Part shown: piece after piece, positions 1-11,986 of the stretch
How positions within the stretch are numbered: position 1 is the stretch's first letter
Layout of the letters: each line of letters opens with the position of its first letter
NCBI GenBank assembly: GCA_013397695.1
Contig: VYZI01000183.1
Coordinates: 145,073 to 209,072, forward strand
Source of the DNA: Centropus unirufus
Lineage: Eukaryota > Chordata > Aves > Cuculiformes > Centropidae
Length of the DNA stretch: 64,000 bases
Direction of reading: 5' to 3'
The notes under the pieces: model-generated
What the model saw: the letters and a program-made list of their open reading frames with translations, nothing else
Databases searched by the model: none
What the model was told of the DNA's origin: nothing
Made by a program: the position numbers and the translations under genes

Positions 1-1342
1 ATGCATCTATGGTGAACTAGATGTGCAGCATTCTCAAGGAGGTAAGAGTTATTACTGCAGATCAGCATGAGGAATGATGTGCAGTGCATCTGTTGCTTGC
101 TAGACGGCAGCCATAAGCATGGTCAGTACTACTTGTTAATAACGCAGCAGTTTCCAGCTTGCATTTTCCGTTATAGTTTTGATGTGGTGTTACTAGGCTC
201 AGCCCTCTGCCATCTGTCAGGCAGGTGGTTACCATAGAATCATAGTATGGTTTAGGTTGGAAGGGACCTTAAAGATCATTTTGCTCCAGCTGCACCGCCA
301 CAGGCAGGGGCACCTCCCACTGAATTAGGTTGCTCAAAGCCTCATCCAGCCTGGCCTTGAACGCTTCCAGTGATGGGGCATCCTCCACCTCTCTGTGCAA
401 TTTGTTCCAGTGCCTCACCACTCCCACAGTAAAAAAAATTATTCCTACTATCTAATCTGGAATCTCCCCTCTTTCAGCTTAAAACCCTCATCCTATCCCT
501 GCACTCCCTGATAAAGATCCCCTCCCCATTTTTTCTGTAGGTTCCCTTTAAGTACTGGAAGGCTGCTGCAAGGTCTTCCCAGAGCCTTGTCTTCTCTAAG
601 CTAAACAGGTCCAGCTCTCTCAGCCTCTCCCTGTCTTTCCACATGTGCTTGGATATCAGTTTTCCCACAAAAGGTTTAGTTGTCTTAGAAAATAAAGAAA
701 TCTCCAGGACAACTGCAGCATTGAAAAGAACAGGCACATGGTGCTTGGGACTGTAGGACAATAGCCTTCTGAGCCAGAGGTTTTCAACAGCTTATTTAAG
801 TAGCTTCAAGGTTTGAAGTCATTCCTTCAGCAGGCATCTCATCTTTTGTTTTAATGTAAAGACAGAAGTTTCACGAGGAAGAATGTCACAGCTCTCAATG
901 TCTGCAAGTGGAAGTAAGTAATTAAACAGGAGGTAATTCAACTGGAATTTTGCTTTTTTTAAGAAAAAACTCTTTTCTCAGTTGAGCATTACTGCAATGT
1001 ATTTATACTATGCTCAGTACCTCAAAATTTCAAATAGGCCAGGTGCTGAAAGGGGACATTTGCTGAACATTTATATGAATGCCAGTGGGCAGACTTTGAA
1101 GACTAGCAGGCCTCACTGATTGAAAACTTCTACATCAACTATTATAGCTGACAGAAGGATTTGCACTGATTCTGAGAAATTATTCAAGTTCTGGACATTG
1201 AGTAAGACATAACACACTGGATGACACTTTCAGCGCAAAACCTTCTTGCGTGTGGAAAGAGGATGTTGTAGTACTGAAGGAAAGTCACATCTGTTTTGCA
1301 TCATTTATATTAATAGCTCTCTTTGCTTTTCCTGTCCTTCAG
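1..1342 (+). other. ARHGAP22 intron (partial)
   Basis: Intronic sequence upstream of the first visible exon. Apart from the CR1 copy at 233-646 I see no exon, RNA gene or other element. Confidence 0.7.
233..646 (-). mobile_element. CR1 retrotransposon, 5'-truncated, antisense to ARHGAP22
   Basis: On the + strand it begins with CATAGAATCATAG, the reverse complement of the CR1 3' end, and runs through typical CR1 blocks (gtttaggttggaagggacc; catccagcctggccttgaac). The - strand translation shows the end of the reverse transcriptase ORF (RLRELDLFSLEK, FQYLKGTYRKNGEG). Frameshifts and stop codons make it inactive. The 5' end near 646 is approximate. Confidence 0.92.
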
Positions 1343-1416
1343 GGTACTCAGGAACTGGTTAAACAGGTGAAGAATTTGCCCCAAGCCAACTATAACCTCC
1401 TCAAATACATATGCAA
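1343..1416 (+). CDS. ARHGAP22: ARHGAP22 coding exon, RhoGAP domain part
   Basis: The 74-nt exon follows a pyrimidine-rich tract ending ccttcag and is closed by donor gtaagtg. It starts in phase 0 and ends with two bases of a Lys codon. It encodes GTQELVKQVKNLPQANYNLL followed by KYIC, the RhoGAP helix region with the family-typical NLPxxNxxLL motif. The next exon supplies the third base of the Lys codon. No preceding exon was found in 1-1342, so the upstream exon is outside the window. Confidence 0.93.
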
Positions 1417-2752
1417 GTAAGTGAAATTAATAACATTCAGAAGTCATCAAGTTTTGTTAGGCTCAGTCTTAAGTGCAAATAGTTTACTCTGAAAGCCTGA
1501 ATATTCAACCACCACTGACATGCTGCTATAAAGAATGTATAGTTGAATATGCTGCCTGCCTGAAGGAATCTCTGGGTTTATCCAAGAGCATCAGCCAAGC
1601 AAATTGCTGTCACCCACCACCTTAGCAGCATGCATGAATGAAACTAGTATATTATATTGTTTCTTACAGAAGCACCTAAAGACCAGTAATGTGTTTTTTT
1701 TTCCATGTACTGCACACTTGGAAGATTAATAACACAAACCGAGTAGGAGCTGCAGCCAGAATAGCCATTCTGGCCTCAGCTCTCATTTGGAAGTGGGGTT
1801 GTGAGTGGCTTCCTCTTGGAACACCAGAAACTCCACAGCTTTTTTTCCCCTCAACTCTCTGCTGACTCTCTCAGTTTTTCTCAAGTGGGCTGGAATGTGG
1901 TTTGGGAGCTGGAAGGGACTGTTGCCCTAGGTACAATGTAGTGAACTTTATTTTGTATTTTAGTCTCTATGGTGGTTTGCCCTTTTATGACCAGTGGGAT
2001 TTGCACATCTGGAGCAGGCAGTAAACACAAATTCTAACATGAAGCCCATTATTTATTCAAGATATGTCACACTCTTCCCAAGTGCACAGACAGCCAGCAC
2101 TTTTGATACATTTTTTTTTTAATGCTTTAAAAAAAATTATTTTGCTGCACTATATGTTTCTATAACCATTTGTTTAATACCTGAACATCTCAAAACATGA
2201 ATGGCTGAAGTAGGGGAAAATAATATTATTATAATATTAGAAACATATCAAACTACTATTTATAAGTGAAGAACTTTTTTTTTTGTGTTGACATTTGCTC
2301 AGTTGATGCATTCACAAGAAGCATTTGGGCTGTCTCTTTTATTTTGTTAGATTCATGCAACGATGCTCTTTCTACAAGCTGCTAGTTCCAGGATAAGGAG
2401 ATGAGGGAAGTGTCTTTTTTTTCTGTTAGATCTGTGTGTGAAATCTGGCAAAAGTCAATCTGTGTAACTGAAGAATTCCTATAAAAATGTGAAAAAATCT
2501 GTAGAAGGCTGGATCCCTGGTAGTCAAGTACTTTTGTTAGAAGCCATCCTGTCCTCTCCTGTTTCATACACTCGAGGGATCTGGGATTATTACTGAGTAT
2601 CTGAGCTGCATTAGCTCCTAGGAGCTTTTCAAGTATCAGCATTGTATAAACACAAGATAAAAGTGTTCCTGCCTCAGAATACCTACAGTCTTAACAAGTG
2701 ACTTGCTTATTATCCTTCTCCTCCCTTGGTTTTTCCGGGTGGGCTTTTCAAG
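1417..2752 (+). other. ARHGAP22 intron
   Basis: AT-rich intron of 1336 bp. It holds short poly-T/A runs (2110-2140, 2277-2284) and an AT palindrome near 2220-2240, and no gene or recognised repeat. Confidence 0.85.
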
Positions 2753-2874
2753 GTTCCTTGATGAAGTTCAGGCTCACTCCAGCATTAACAAGATGAGTGT
2801 CCAGAACTTGGCTACAGTGTTTGGACCAAATATATTACGCCCCAAAATGGAAGATCCGGTGACCATGATGGAAG
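2753..2874 (+). CDS. ARHGAP22: ARHGAP22 coding exon, RhoGAP core (FGPNILRP)
   Basis: The 122-nt exon lies between acceptor ttttcaag and donor gtaggt. It encodes FLDEVQAHSSINKMSVQNLA followed by TVFGPNILRPKMEDPVTMME. It carries the conserved RhoGAP motif NKMSxxNLAxVFGPNxLRP, whose Asn is part of the GTPase-binding surface in the family. It ends one base into a Gly codon that is completed by the exon at 6861. Upstream in the same frame the intron happens to be open (from 2703), but the acceptor at 2751-2752 sets the true exon start. Confidence 0.95.
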
Positions 2875-4067
2875 GTAGGTACTACTCTTGTGAGATAACA
2901 CCCCACCTCTGTTTTGGAGCATAAGAGTATGTTGAAAGGCACATTTTCTTTATTAGCTGTATCGCTTGACTGTACAGTTCTCAACAAGTCCAATAATCCC
3001 TTCCATTAGTTCCTGCAAGGGGATGTGCTGGTTGGCTTCTCTTATCCCACTCACCACTGCCCTGGGAGTGCCTCTCATCTCCACCACATGGAGATGCTTC
3101 TGCCTTGTTGTAAGTTGTGTGAAACTCTTTTTGAACCCACTGCTAAAATGAAAGCTCCAATGTTCTTCAGAAGGACTTGTTTAAGTACCAAACTGCTATC
3201 ATTTAGTCTTGGTGCATTTGGTTGGTTTGACAAGTCCTTGTGAAGGACATCCAGTCCACAAGGAAAATGATACTGTAGTTTTCGCTGTGCCACAGTGGCT
3301 ATAAGTAGCTGTGTTAGTCATGTGGGCTTCCAAGCAGGCTGTGTATGGATCAGAATTTCATAGAACCCAATGAGTATGTGGAAAATTGCTGTAAATTTTG
3401 GATGTAAAAATCTGAAGCTTGAAAACTATCTACTTCCATAGAGGCCAGGAAATGCCCAGGGCACAGTCTCTGGTTGACTGACTCTAGGAGTGGGATATGC
3501 CCCTCTCCCAGGGGTCACTGGAGCACAACTACTGCAGTGCAAGTTTTAGCAGCATTGCATGCCTCTTTGCATTGAGTTTTGTGTGATCTTGACAAGCCTG
3601 CAATTGACAGTCATCCCACCCAGCATTAGGCACTGATGGAGAAGCTGTGCCCAGGATGTCTGAACTCAGCCTTGGCACTCCTCCCTACCTGCAAGGGCAG
3701 CTGACATGGTGGTACGTGCGATGGAAATACTTCACACAACACCAGCATTGGCACAGCTTGGCAGCAGCAGTGCCTTTAGCTCCGCACCAGTGCCTCAGAC
3801 AGCAACTCACTATAAGGCAACAGGTGAACTTCAGAGCATGGCTTGACGTACTGTACTGTTCAGGGTTTTAAGCCAGACACAGAGATGAGACATAGTATTA
3901 AGGGTAGCATTGAGAGCCCCCCATTGAAGGGAGGAAGATACAAAAGAGTGGAGAGAAGAAAAGCATGAAGGAGCAGAGGCTAGATTATTCAGCATTAAAG
4001 AGCTGCGAATAGACTAAACTTCAGTCTGTTGTGTAATGCTGTGACTTTGAATCTTGGCCTGTATCAG

Positions 4068-4613
4068 AAACGGCATGGCCAGCAGGTACAGAGAAGTGGT
4101 CCTGCCCCTGTACTTGGTGGGCACTGGTGAGACCTCACCTCAAATACCGTGTTCAGTTTTGGGCCCCTCACTACAAGAAGGATGTTGACGTTCTGGAGGG
4201 TGTTCAGAGAAGGGCAACAAAGCTGGTAAAGGGGCTGCAGAACAAGTCTTATGAGAAGCGGCTGAGAGAACTGGGGTTGTTTAACCAGAAGAGGAGGCTG
4301 AGGGGAGACCTTATTACTTCCTACAACTGCCTGAAAGGAGGTTGTGGACAGGTGGGTGCTGGTCTCTTCTCCCAAGTGACAGGTGATAGGAGCCAGGAGA
4401 GGTTCAGATTGGACATTAGGAAAAAATTCTTCACTGAAAGGGCTATCAGACACTGGACTGGCTGCAAGGGATGTGGTTGAGTCACCATCCCTGGAGGTAT
4501 TTTAAAAGACTGGTAGGTGAGGTATTTAAGGATATGGTTCAGTGGCTGATGGGCATGGCTGGACTCAATGAACTCGAAGGTCTATTCAGTGTTGGTGATT
4601 CTATGATTCTATG
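4068..4613 (+). mobile_element. CR1 retrotransposon, sense to ARHGAP22
   Basis: The + strand reads the end of the CR1 reverse transcriptase ORF in broken frames: SMASRYREVVLPLYLV-like sequence, then RPHLKYRVQFWAPHYKKDVD, QRRATKLVKGLQ, RLRELGLFNQKRRLRGDL and ERFRLDIRKKFFTERAIRHW. It ends with the diagnostic direct repeat GATTCTATGATTCTATG (4597-4613). The copy is 5'-truncated and inactive. Confidence 0.95.
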
Positions 4614-4650
4614 ACCTACCCTTATGGCCAGTTGGCCAGCGTTGTTGAGA

Positions 4651-4655
4651 CTCTT
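4651..4655. repeat. Target site duplication CTCTT, left copy
   Basis: Identical to 5305-5309; the two copies bound the LTR exactly at its TG and CA ends. Confidence 0.8.
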
Positions 4656-5304
4656 TGTCCCAGTTTGAAAGCAAACCAGTGAGACTCCGAGTCAGAAATA
4701 CAATTTAATAGGAAAAGAAAAATAAAATAAATGCAATAGTACAAAAGAAAACCACTGACAGGGTCAGAATACAACCTGACACCCTGTCAGTCAGGGTGGC
4801 GGTAGCAGTCCAATGAAGTGGTGGCTGCAGTCCTCCTGAAGTGGTGGATGTGGCTCTGTAGAAGAGTCTGCTCTTCCTTGGAAAGTCCANNNNNNNNNNN
4901 NNNNNNNNNNNNNNNNNNNNNNNNNNNNNNNNNNNNNNNNNNNNNNNNNNNNNNNNNNNNNNNNNNNNNNNNNNNNNNNNNNNNNNNNNNNNNNNNNNNN
5001 NNNNNNNNNNNNNNNNNNNNNNNNNNNNNNNNNNNNNNNNNNNNNNNNNNNNNNNNNNNNNNNNNNNNNNNNNNNNNNNNNNNNNNNNNNNNNNCATTAA
5101 CAGGAGATAGTCCGGAGAGAGTTATCTATGAGTCATGTGGCAGAGTCCTTGATTGCCCATTGAACAGAGATAACTCCCAGAGAGAGTTACCAAGGATGAG
5201 TCATGGTAGGAGACAATGAACATTGCCCCACCTGCTTTAACAGCTTGTGAAGATGGTGATAGAATACATACCTTTGGGCACATCTTACATTGTAACCTAG
5301 GACA
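4656..5304 (-). mobile_element. Solo LTR of an endogenous retrovirus (ERVL-like)
   Basis: The ends are inverted (TGTCCCAG... and ...CCTAGGACA), with the canonical TG...CA termini. They are flanked by a perfect 5-bp duplication CTCTT (4651-4655 and 5305-5309). The - strand is the likely sense. Read that way, an ATTAAA hexamer (4704-4709) lies about 48 bp from the LTR end, after a pyrimidine-rich stretch. No internal retroviral genes and no second LTR are seen nearby, so this is a solo LTR left by recombination. A 5-bp duplication fits ERVL or some class I elements. About 205 bp in the middle are unsequenced. Confidence 0.8.
4890..5094. other. Assembly gap (205 N)
   Basis: A run of N inside the solo LTR. 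Open frames that run through it are meaningless. Confidence 1.
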
Positions 5305-5309
5305 CTCTT
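5305..5309. repeat. Target site duplication CTCTT, right copy
   Basis: Matches 4651-4655 base for base, directly after the terminal CA of the LTR. Confidence 0.8.
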
Positions 5310-6860
5310 CCAATCTTGGCCAACAACCTGCTTTTAGGTCAGTTGGTACTGATGACAAGTTTGGGTTTAGTTCACCTCAGGCATTTCACTATGCAGTTCA
5401 GCTGATGGCAGAGGTGCTTGCACTGTGTGTAGGTGCACAGGTGCCACAGATGTGGTGCTCTCATGGGGTCCTAATTGTCATATGAATACATGACAATGAT
5501 ATGACCTGGAGTTCTCTGTTAGCACAGTCCTGAACTGTAGAAAAATTGAGCTCTAGTGACTGGATTTTTAGATTTAATCATTGTACTCATAAGCAACAGC
5601 ACTAGGAATATTTTGTTTTATTTTTTAGTTAAGAATAGAAGATCAGTCAAATAGAAATAACAGAGAAGTGAAAAAACTTATTTTTTTAGCTTCTTTAGCA
5701 GCTCTGTATTAAAGATAAATCCAATGATAAAGAAACATACTGCTGTTATTTCTTAATAAAAACCACTTTAATTGCTTCTTTCTTCAGTCTTAAGCCATGA
5801 ATTTAAAATAGAAATATCTGAAGCTTAGTAGCTAAGTTTTCAGGAATGCCTCTATCTCCAGAGAGGTTTATTCCCTTCCCCATACTCATGGACATATAAT
5901 AGCAATAGGTACTGAGCTCACCTACAACTTTGTCAGGCCAAAACCTCATTGTTAAATTCAGGCTACTACCTTGAACCCCTGCATATGTTAATCTGCTTTA
6001 TTTCAGACACTTATCCAAGATAGAATTAATCACATATTTGCATCTTTTAAGCTTCTTCTTTTGTAGAATGTGCATTGTATTAGGTTTGGTAAGTGTTCTC
6101 AATTAGTTCATAATGGTGTACTCCACTACTGGAAAACAATGACAACTCAATTCTGTGGACTGGGATAATGGCAAGTGTATTCTGTACTTGCCATACACCA
6201 TCTGCAGATGTCATACTTGGTGCAAGTTTCTCTAGCACTGAGTGCATTAGAAGGCCTGACCTGAAATTTCTCATTTTTTTGGGCCTGTTAAGACTATGAA
6301 ACTGGGTGCAACAGAGTTATAGAGCCCTGCTGGTTTTGCACGCTGGACAGAGAGGTGCTCCATCCCAGCAAATAGTTTAGTGTGTTCAGGATCCTGCATG
6401 CAACTCTGCACAGGGCTATGGTGTCCTGCATGGATGTGCGTGCTGAGATTGATGCTGGCTCTGACCTCCATGCCTTAGTGTGGTGCAGCCATGCCATTTT
6501 CCAGGTGTTCTTCTCCTCTGTCATCCTTGAAAAGTGTCCTTAAGCAAGCCAATTTATTAATCATTGCTACTGACCATTTGTACTCTGGTAGTCAACTGCA
6601 TTCATTCAAGAGCTGGACTGATTCCTGCATCCTTCATAGTCCCCACTTCAGGCAGTGGGAACAATTCCTCTCTCTTGTGGTCCTATACATGGAAGTCCCA
6701 GAGCAGTTGTGTGTGAAGACCCATTCAGTGCATGGTGACTACAGCCCTGCTCCTCACCGGGAGCTCACAGGGTGTCTCAGGACTGGGGAGGGAGGGAAGG
6801 GAGAAGAGTCTGAAGTATTCCGTGTCTCATCAACCGCTTGTCTTTGTTTTCTCCCCACAG

Positions 6861-7767
6861 GCACCTCACTAGTTCAGCACCTGATGACCGTGCTGATAAG
6901 TGAACAGGGGCGAATCTTTGCTGTTCCTCAGGCAGATGTGCCAGGGAGCCAGTTGGAAATCAGACCTGTGCGTCAGCGCAGTACTGTGGAGTGGATCTCT
7001 GAGGAGGATGGGGATGGCAGCAGGTCAGAGAACAGCATTACCAGCCCTGCTGACTTGTCTTCTAGCAATGCTGCGGCAATAGAGGTCATTCCTGGACCTG
7101 CGGTGAAAAACTGTCCTTCAGAGCACAGTGGTAAAGTGACTCAGCCTGCCACCAGCCCCAACAAAAGAGTGCAGACACTGCCTCCATGGAAATACTCCTT
7201 CCGCCAGCAGGGAGCACGATCTGTGAGTCCGAAGCTGGGCAGCTCATCCTTAGATATCCCCAACCTCTCCTCCAGTGGGAACTGGTGGATGAATGGACTG
7301 TATTCTCTCCGAGGCCATCGCCGGACAGCCTCCGGGGAACGAGTCAAAGACTCGTGTTCTTCCCAAAGACTCTCGACTTATGACAATGTTCCTTCATCCA
7401 GCCTCTCCCTCAGCACACACAGTATGGCCAGCACCACCTGGTCTACATCATCATGTGAAATCTCTGTGGTGGACTCAGTCAGCAGCTGCCCAGCCTGCCG
7501 GGCCAGTGACTCTTCTGCTTTAAGCTCTCTCAAAACCGAGTGGATCACTCAGGGTTCGCTGCCTCAGAGTGAGGTCAAGACTGCAGATCTGGAGAACAGC
7601 ATCGATAGGTTTGAAGAATGCAGCAGCAGCAGCAGCAGTGAACAGAGCAACCCAGCTGCAGCTTCCAGAGACTCTGTCAAATGCTCTAGGGCCTTACAGA
7701 GCTTGGTGGTAGAGCTAAAGACAGAACTGAGCAAACAGAGGACTGAGTATGAGACTAGTATCAAAAG
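6861..7767 (+). CDS. ARHGAP22: ARHGAP22 large coding exon (RhoGAP end and Ser-rich linker)
   Basis: The 907-nt exon has acceptor ctccccacag and donor gtaatg. The first residues, GTSLVQHLMTVLI, finish the RhoGAP domain. The rest is a low-complexity, Ser-rich, probably disordered linker with the ARHGAP22 signature blocks KRVQTLPPWKYSFRQ, SSGNWWMNGLYSLRGHRR and RLSTYDNVP. Several RxxS/T sites in it could be phosphorylated. A run of six Ser residues is encoded at 7622-7639. The C-terminal end (LQSLVVELKTELSKQRTEYE) begins the coiled coil. The open frame extends upstream to 6491, but 6491-6860 is intron with no family match. The exon ends after two bases of an Arg codon. Confidence 0.96.
7622..7639 (+). 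repeat. AGC trinucleotide run encoding six Ser
   Basis: Five AGC codons and one AGT sit in frame within the ARHGAP22 linker. This is a coding microsatellite in a region expected to be disordered. Confidence 0.9.
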
Positions 7768-10700
7768 GTAATGTCATCTGCAGAGGGGACAAGGAGGTTG
7801 TCAGCATCACCCCTGTTTAAACATGGTTGTGGGCTACCAAGCCTATCAGGTTCTTAGACATGGAGCAAGGTTTAGGAGACGGCAGTTTAAATTCTGTGTT
7901 TTCCACACTACATTCTGAATCCAACTTTTCTCCCTCTCAGCTAAGAAAGGATCAAAAATGTGGGATTTCTGTCACATAGGAAATTCCAATGTTTTACATT
8001 CTACCTTTTTCACTGGAAATAAGAATTGCACAGGTAATGCCAGAGTTGCTCCTTGTCAGAGTCCTGGGAGAAACAGCAAAGCAAACACCTTGGAGGGACC
8101 AGGTCAGGCTTCAAAAAGGAACTCTGTCTGTACTGGTGCCAAGATCTGTGCCAAATCAGCCTGAAATTGAGGGTTTCTTGCTGCTGTTCCCAATAGACAC
8201 ATTCTCCAGAAACTAATCATCTTGACTATTCTGGGTTTTCTGGGGTTTTTTTTTGGCAGTTATTTTGAGGGTTTGGGGTTTTTTTGTTGTTATTCTGGGT
8301 TTTTGTTTTCTTTTTTTTTCTGGTGGTATAGGGACTAAATCTCAGCTACAACTTTTTCAGCAGCCTTTTTGTGTTAACTTCTAGAAACCTTGCTTTTGAT
8401 TTTTGATGCACTTGGAGCAGTCCTTTGCTCATATGGCCAGCCACTGCTTCAAAGCAACCATGTGCTATCTGTATAGCAGATATGTGAGCTCTGCAGTCCT
8501 TTGCCTGCTCAGTTTCCTTGTACAACTGCAACTGGTGGTGCTGTGCTTCAGATCTGTGCTCACAAAAATTCCTTCCAGTTTTTCAGGAGGGGTGCATATG
8601 ACAGCTAGGGTTGGAGAAGGTATTAATAACAAGGAAGTCATATTTATTCATTTGTGTTAATTACCTTTTATGGGTGTACATTCTTAATAGAATGACTTTC
8701 AGGCAAGTACTCAGGGAAATATGCGCATGAAATACCATTGCTTAAAGGAATTAGATATGTTTTAGGATACTGCCATAGCAAAATTGCACACCGTGTTATA
8801 ACAACACCCAAGAACTGTCATTGGCCTGAGCTCTGCAGCACTGGCACTTTGCATTGAGAAGGGCTGCAGTCCCATTTCTTACAAATAGTTGAGTTCTCAG
8901 GTTTTATTGTGTTACAAGGTGCTAATATTATACTACTTCAATTATTAAAACTCTGCTAGCATTTATGTGCCTCAATTTCCAATCAGTCTTCCAAATGTGA
9001 TACCAAAAGCATAGCTTTAGGCTATGTTTGTTACCTCTTTTTTTCTTGCTAGATATATTTTTTAGTAGTTATTTGAAACTGTCATCTCTTCGAGTGAGCC
9101 AGCTTTTAGAGGAGTTTCACTTGTTGCTATCTTCCTGCTTTATTTTATGATTTCCTATGGTGGAATTAAAGAGGCACAATTTCTAAGGGGCATAACTGCT
9201 TCTTGGTGATTACTACGGCTTGCCAGCTTCTACAGCTTTTTTGCCTCTTGCATTGTCCTGCCTTGCTATGAAAAGCTCAAAGGAGAATTGGGCCATGTAG
9301 CAGCTTCAGTTCTCACCTAACATCACAGAGTGGGAGCAAGGATGGTAGTTCATGGCTTGCTTGGGGTTTTTTTGTTTTCCCCTCCTGATGCAGAATGGGA
9401 GGGAAATGAGGGTTTATGTCTTCCATATCATTCTGTAGAGTTGCCCTGGCAAGCCTTGATGCAGGAATACAGAGTAATAAACAGGAAGGAGCTCAGGCTG
9501 CAAAACTTTGAAATGTGTATCTGCACATTTTTGCCTGCTGCCTAGGGGAAGAGATGGTTTTCTACCTCTTATCAGCAAAACTCTTCCAAGGGGGCCTTCA
9601 GCTGTTGACATCAGGGACATCCAGGAAGACCAGTTTTTCATTCCAGCTGTTGAGCCGTTTCAGCTGCTCTAGCTCTAACACCTGCCTTTCCCCTCCAGCT
9701 GGACTGGGACAGAGAGCACTATGCTTGGAGGACTATAACCTGGCCAGGTCTCACAAGGCAAAGTAGCTGAGAGGGAAATGCCTAATGAACCAAGTTTCAT
9801 AAACCCAGGCAAGATGCAATCACTGCCTTTTTTTGTATTAAACAGGATGACTCCAGCTGTTTAGGATTACAGCCTGAAGGATCTTGCTGTCAAGTCTAAG
9901 AATTTCAAGCCAAGTTTTTCAGCTCTTAAGAATTTTGCCATGTTCTTACTACAGCTGTAGAAATTTACACGTGCAAAAATACATTCCTTTTGAAACTCCA
10001 TGAAAGTCTGCTCCTGTGGAGCTAAGTAGCAGGAGCTAAGTAGCAAAGAAGGGAGGCTGCTTAGCAAGTAAACTTTGGGCTGCCTCACGAGCTTTATTTT
10101 TTTGAAGGTCATTTAGTCCCCAGAAGTAATAATTAGATCCCTTACGATGTGCTTGTGTGGTTTTCCAGAACTCGGTGTGTGTAGCAGGGCATGTTTTAAT
10201 GAAGGAATATGATTTTTTTTTTTTTCTTGGCACCTATGTAAGCAGAGGGAAAGCAGAGTCATTAACTGCCTGGGGCAGAGGTGAGGAAAACTTGCTGATG
10301 GAAAAGCTGTTATTTATCATCATCAACTGCCCATTTTCTCTCTCTTAGTCAGAGGGAGGCAAGTTTTATGGCCTTCCTGGAACCAGTCTGTTCCAGAGCA
10401 TTTCTCCCTCAAGGTTAGTATAATTATCAGGCATTCTCTGTTGAGTTTCAGTAATTCACGTTTACCACCTGCAACTCTTAAACTGGAAATACCTTGGCCG
10501 AGACATTTATGTGGTGGATGTGGAAACACGGCAAGTACTGTGACCCTTCCCAATTCAGAACCTGTACAACCAGTCGTGGCTGATGTAGCTGACCCCTGAA
10601 GGTTGTGGTAGAAAGATGTCATCGGTTGCTCAAAGCTGTAGGATGCAACAAAATGTTACAAAGGGGGCGGGTAGATGTGTGTGTACAGGGAGCATTCCAG

Positions 10701-11986
10701 CTTCAGAAGAGCCTTACAGACAGCTAACTAGGAGCTAAAGGTCAGCCTTCATTGAGATGGGTGTTTTTTTGCAGACAAAGTACAAATCTCTCTTCACTCA
10801 GCTATGCAGTTGTTGGTCTGCTGGACGGGGTGGTCCAGCACGCTTGTAACTTCCTAATCGGCTGTGAAAATTGTGACAGAAAGAATATTGCCATCCTTTC
10901 CTGCACATGAAGGACCAGTTTAGAGATGCACTGCATGGCCTGTGTAATTGCCTCTTGGTGGTAACAGAATGGAACTCAAAGGTCCCTTGTAGTTGAGTCT
11001 GTAGCAATGTCCTGGTTGAGGACATTTATCCAGTCTAAAAATAACCCATTCACAGTTTGACAGGGAAGGTACACACCCCAGCCTCACAGCTGGGTATTAC
11101 TCTGGACAATGAACCTGAGAGGAGGTGTTTTGTTGGGGATTGGTTTTTGATTCTTTTTTTTTTGTTGTTGTTGGTTTTAGGTTAGAGGGGAGACACCTTT
11201 CCTAGGAAAAGCCTGATTTTTAAATCACCCTTTTTTGAATATTCTATCTGAGTAGACTCCTCTATTAACACCACGACTCTGTCTTTGCAATTAAGAAATG
11301 TGATGGGGAGAGCAGCAAACGATGTGCCTTCTGTGCATATTTCAAATCAATAGACCACAAACATTGTTTTTTGACCTCCTTAGAAACAAGCTCCGAGACT
11401 TGCATTAGAACTTTGTGCACAGATAAATTTAAGGTCTGTTCTTCAGGTTTTTTCTCATATATTGGTTTTGGTGAAATATTTTACACTATGGATATCTCTT
11501 ATTCCCCCAATTCACAGAATTTCTACAGAAAATACCATAAAATGGATGGGGTGAGGAAGGACTGTGACCTTACTTCCCCCTGGCCTCCAAGGATGTTCCT
11601 CCATACTGGACATCCATATAAAGAAACATAATATCAGGCTGAAAACAGAGGGTAAAAGATTTTAGAATTACATGTTTTAACTCAGCCTAACTGAAGAGTT
11701 AATACATGCCCTCAGACATTGTCTGTTGCCCAAAAGTAAGCAGTCTTTTTTAAGATGAGCAGATTTTCTCAAGGTACAAAGAGATGAGAAATCACCTTTC
11801 AAGGAGCCTCTTCCGTTAAAGAAAGGCACTAATTTCCTTTTCAGTAAAGTTAAATTTAAAACTTCTTAGCACAAAGATATTTAGCTCCAAGTGAAACAAC
11901 TTATATTTATTATACCTATCAGCAGTATTTATCCAGCCACTTAAACTCCCTCTTTCTTCTCCCTCTCTCTTTCCTTTGGTTTTAAG
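7768..11986 (+). other. Last ARHGAP22 intron
   Basis: Intron of 4.2 kb. It holds a G/T-rich low-complexity stretch (8230-8325) and short T/G runs near 11130-11180. No exon, RNA gene or CR1 was recognised. Confidence 0.85.
8230..8325. repeat. T/G-rich low-complexity stretch
   Basis: Successive runs of T interrupted by GG or GGG, with no coding or repeat-family signature. Confidence 0.7.

Larger units (their letters stand above)
2875..6860 (+). other. ARHGAP22 intron with CR1 and solo LTR
   Basis: Intron of about 4 kb containing a CR1 (4068-4613), a solo LTR (4656-5304) and the assembly gap. Nothing further was recognised in 2875-4067 or 5310-6860. Confidence 0.85.

Noticed and set aside
1..41. 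Possible ARHGAP22 exon end before ggtaagag
   Set aside because: A donor-like site is present, but the open frame upstream encodes nothing resembling the RhoGAP segment expected to precede the exon at 1343.
4705..5219. Open frames on both strands crossing the N run
   Set aside because: They depend on unsequenced bases and lie within an LTR.
6491..6860. N-terminal extension of the large ARHGAP22 open frame
   Set aside because: The frame is open by chance through intron. A clear acceptor (ctccccacag) at 6851-6860 and the in-frame join to the exon at 2753-2874 set the true start.
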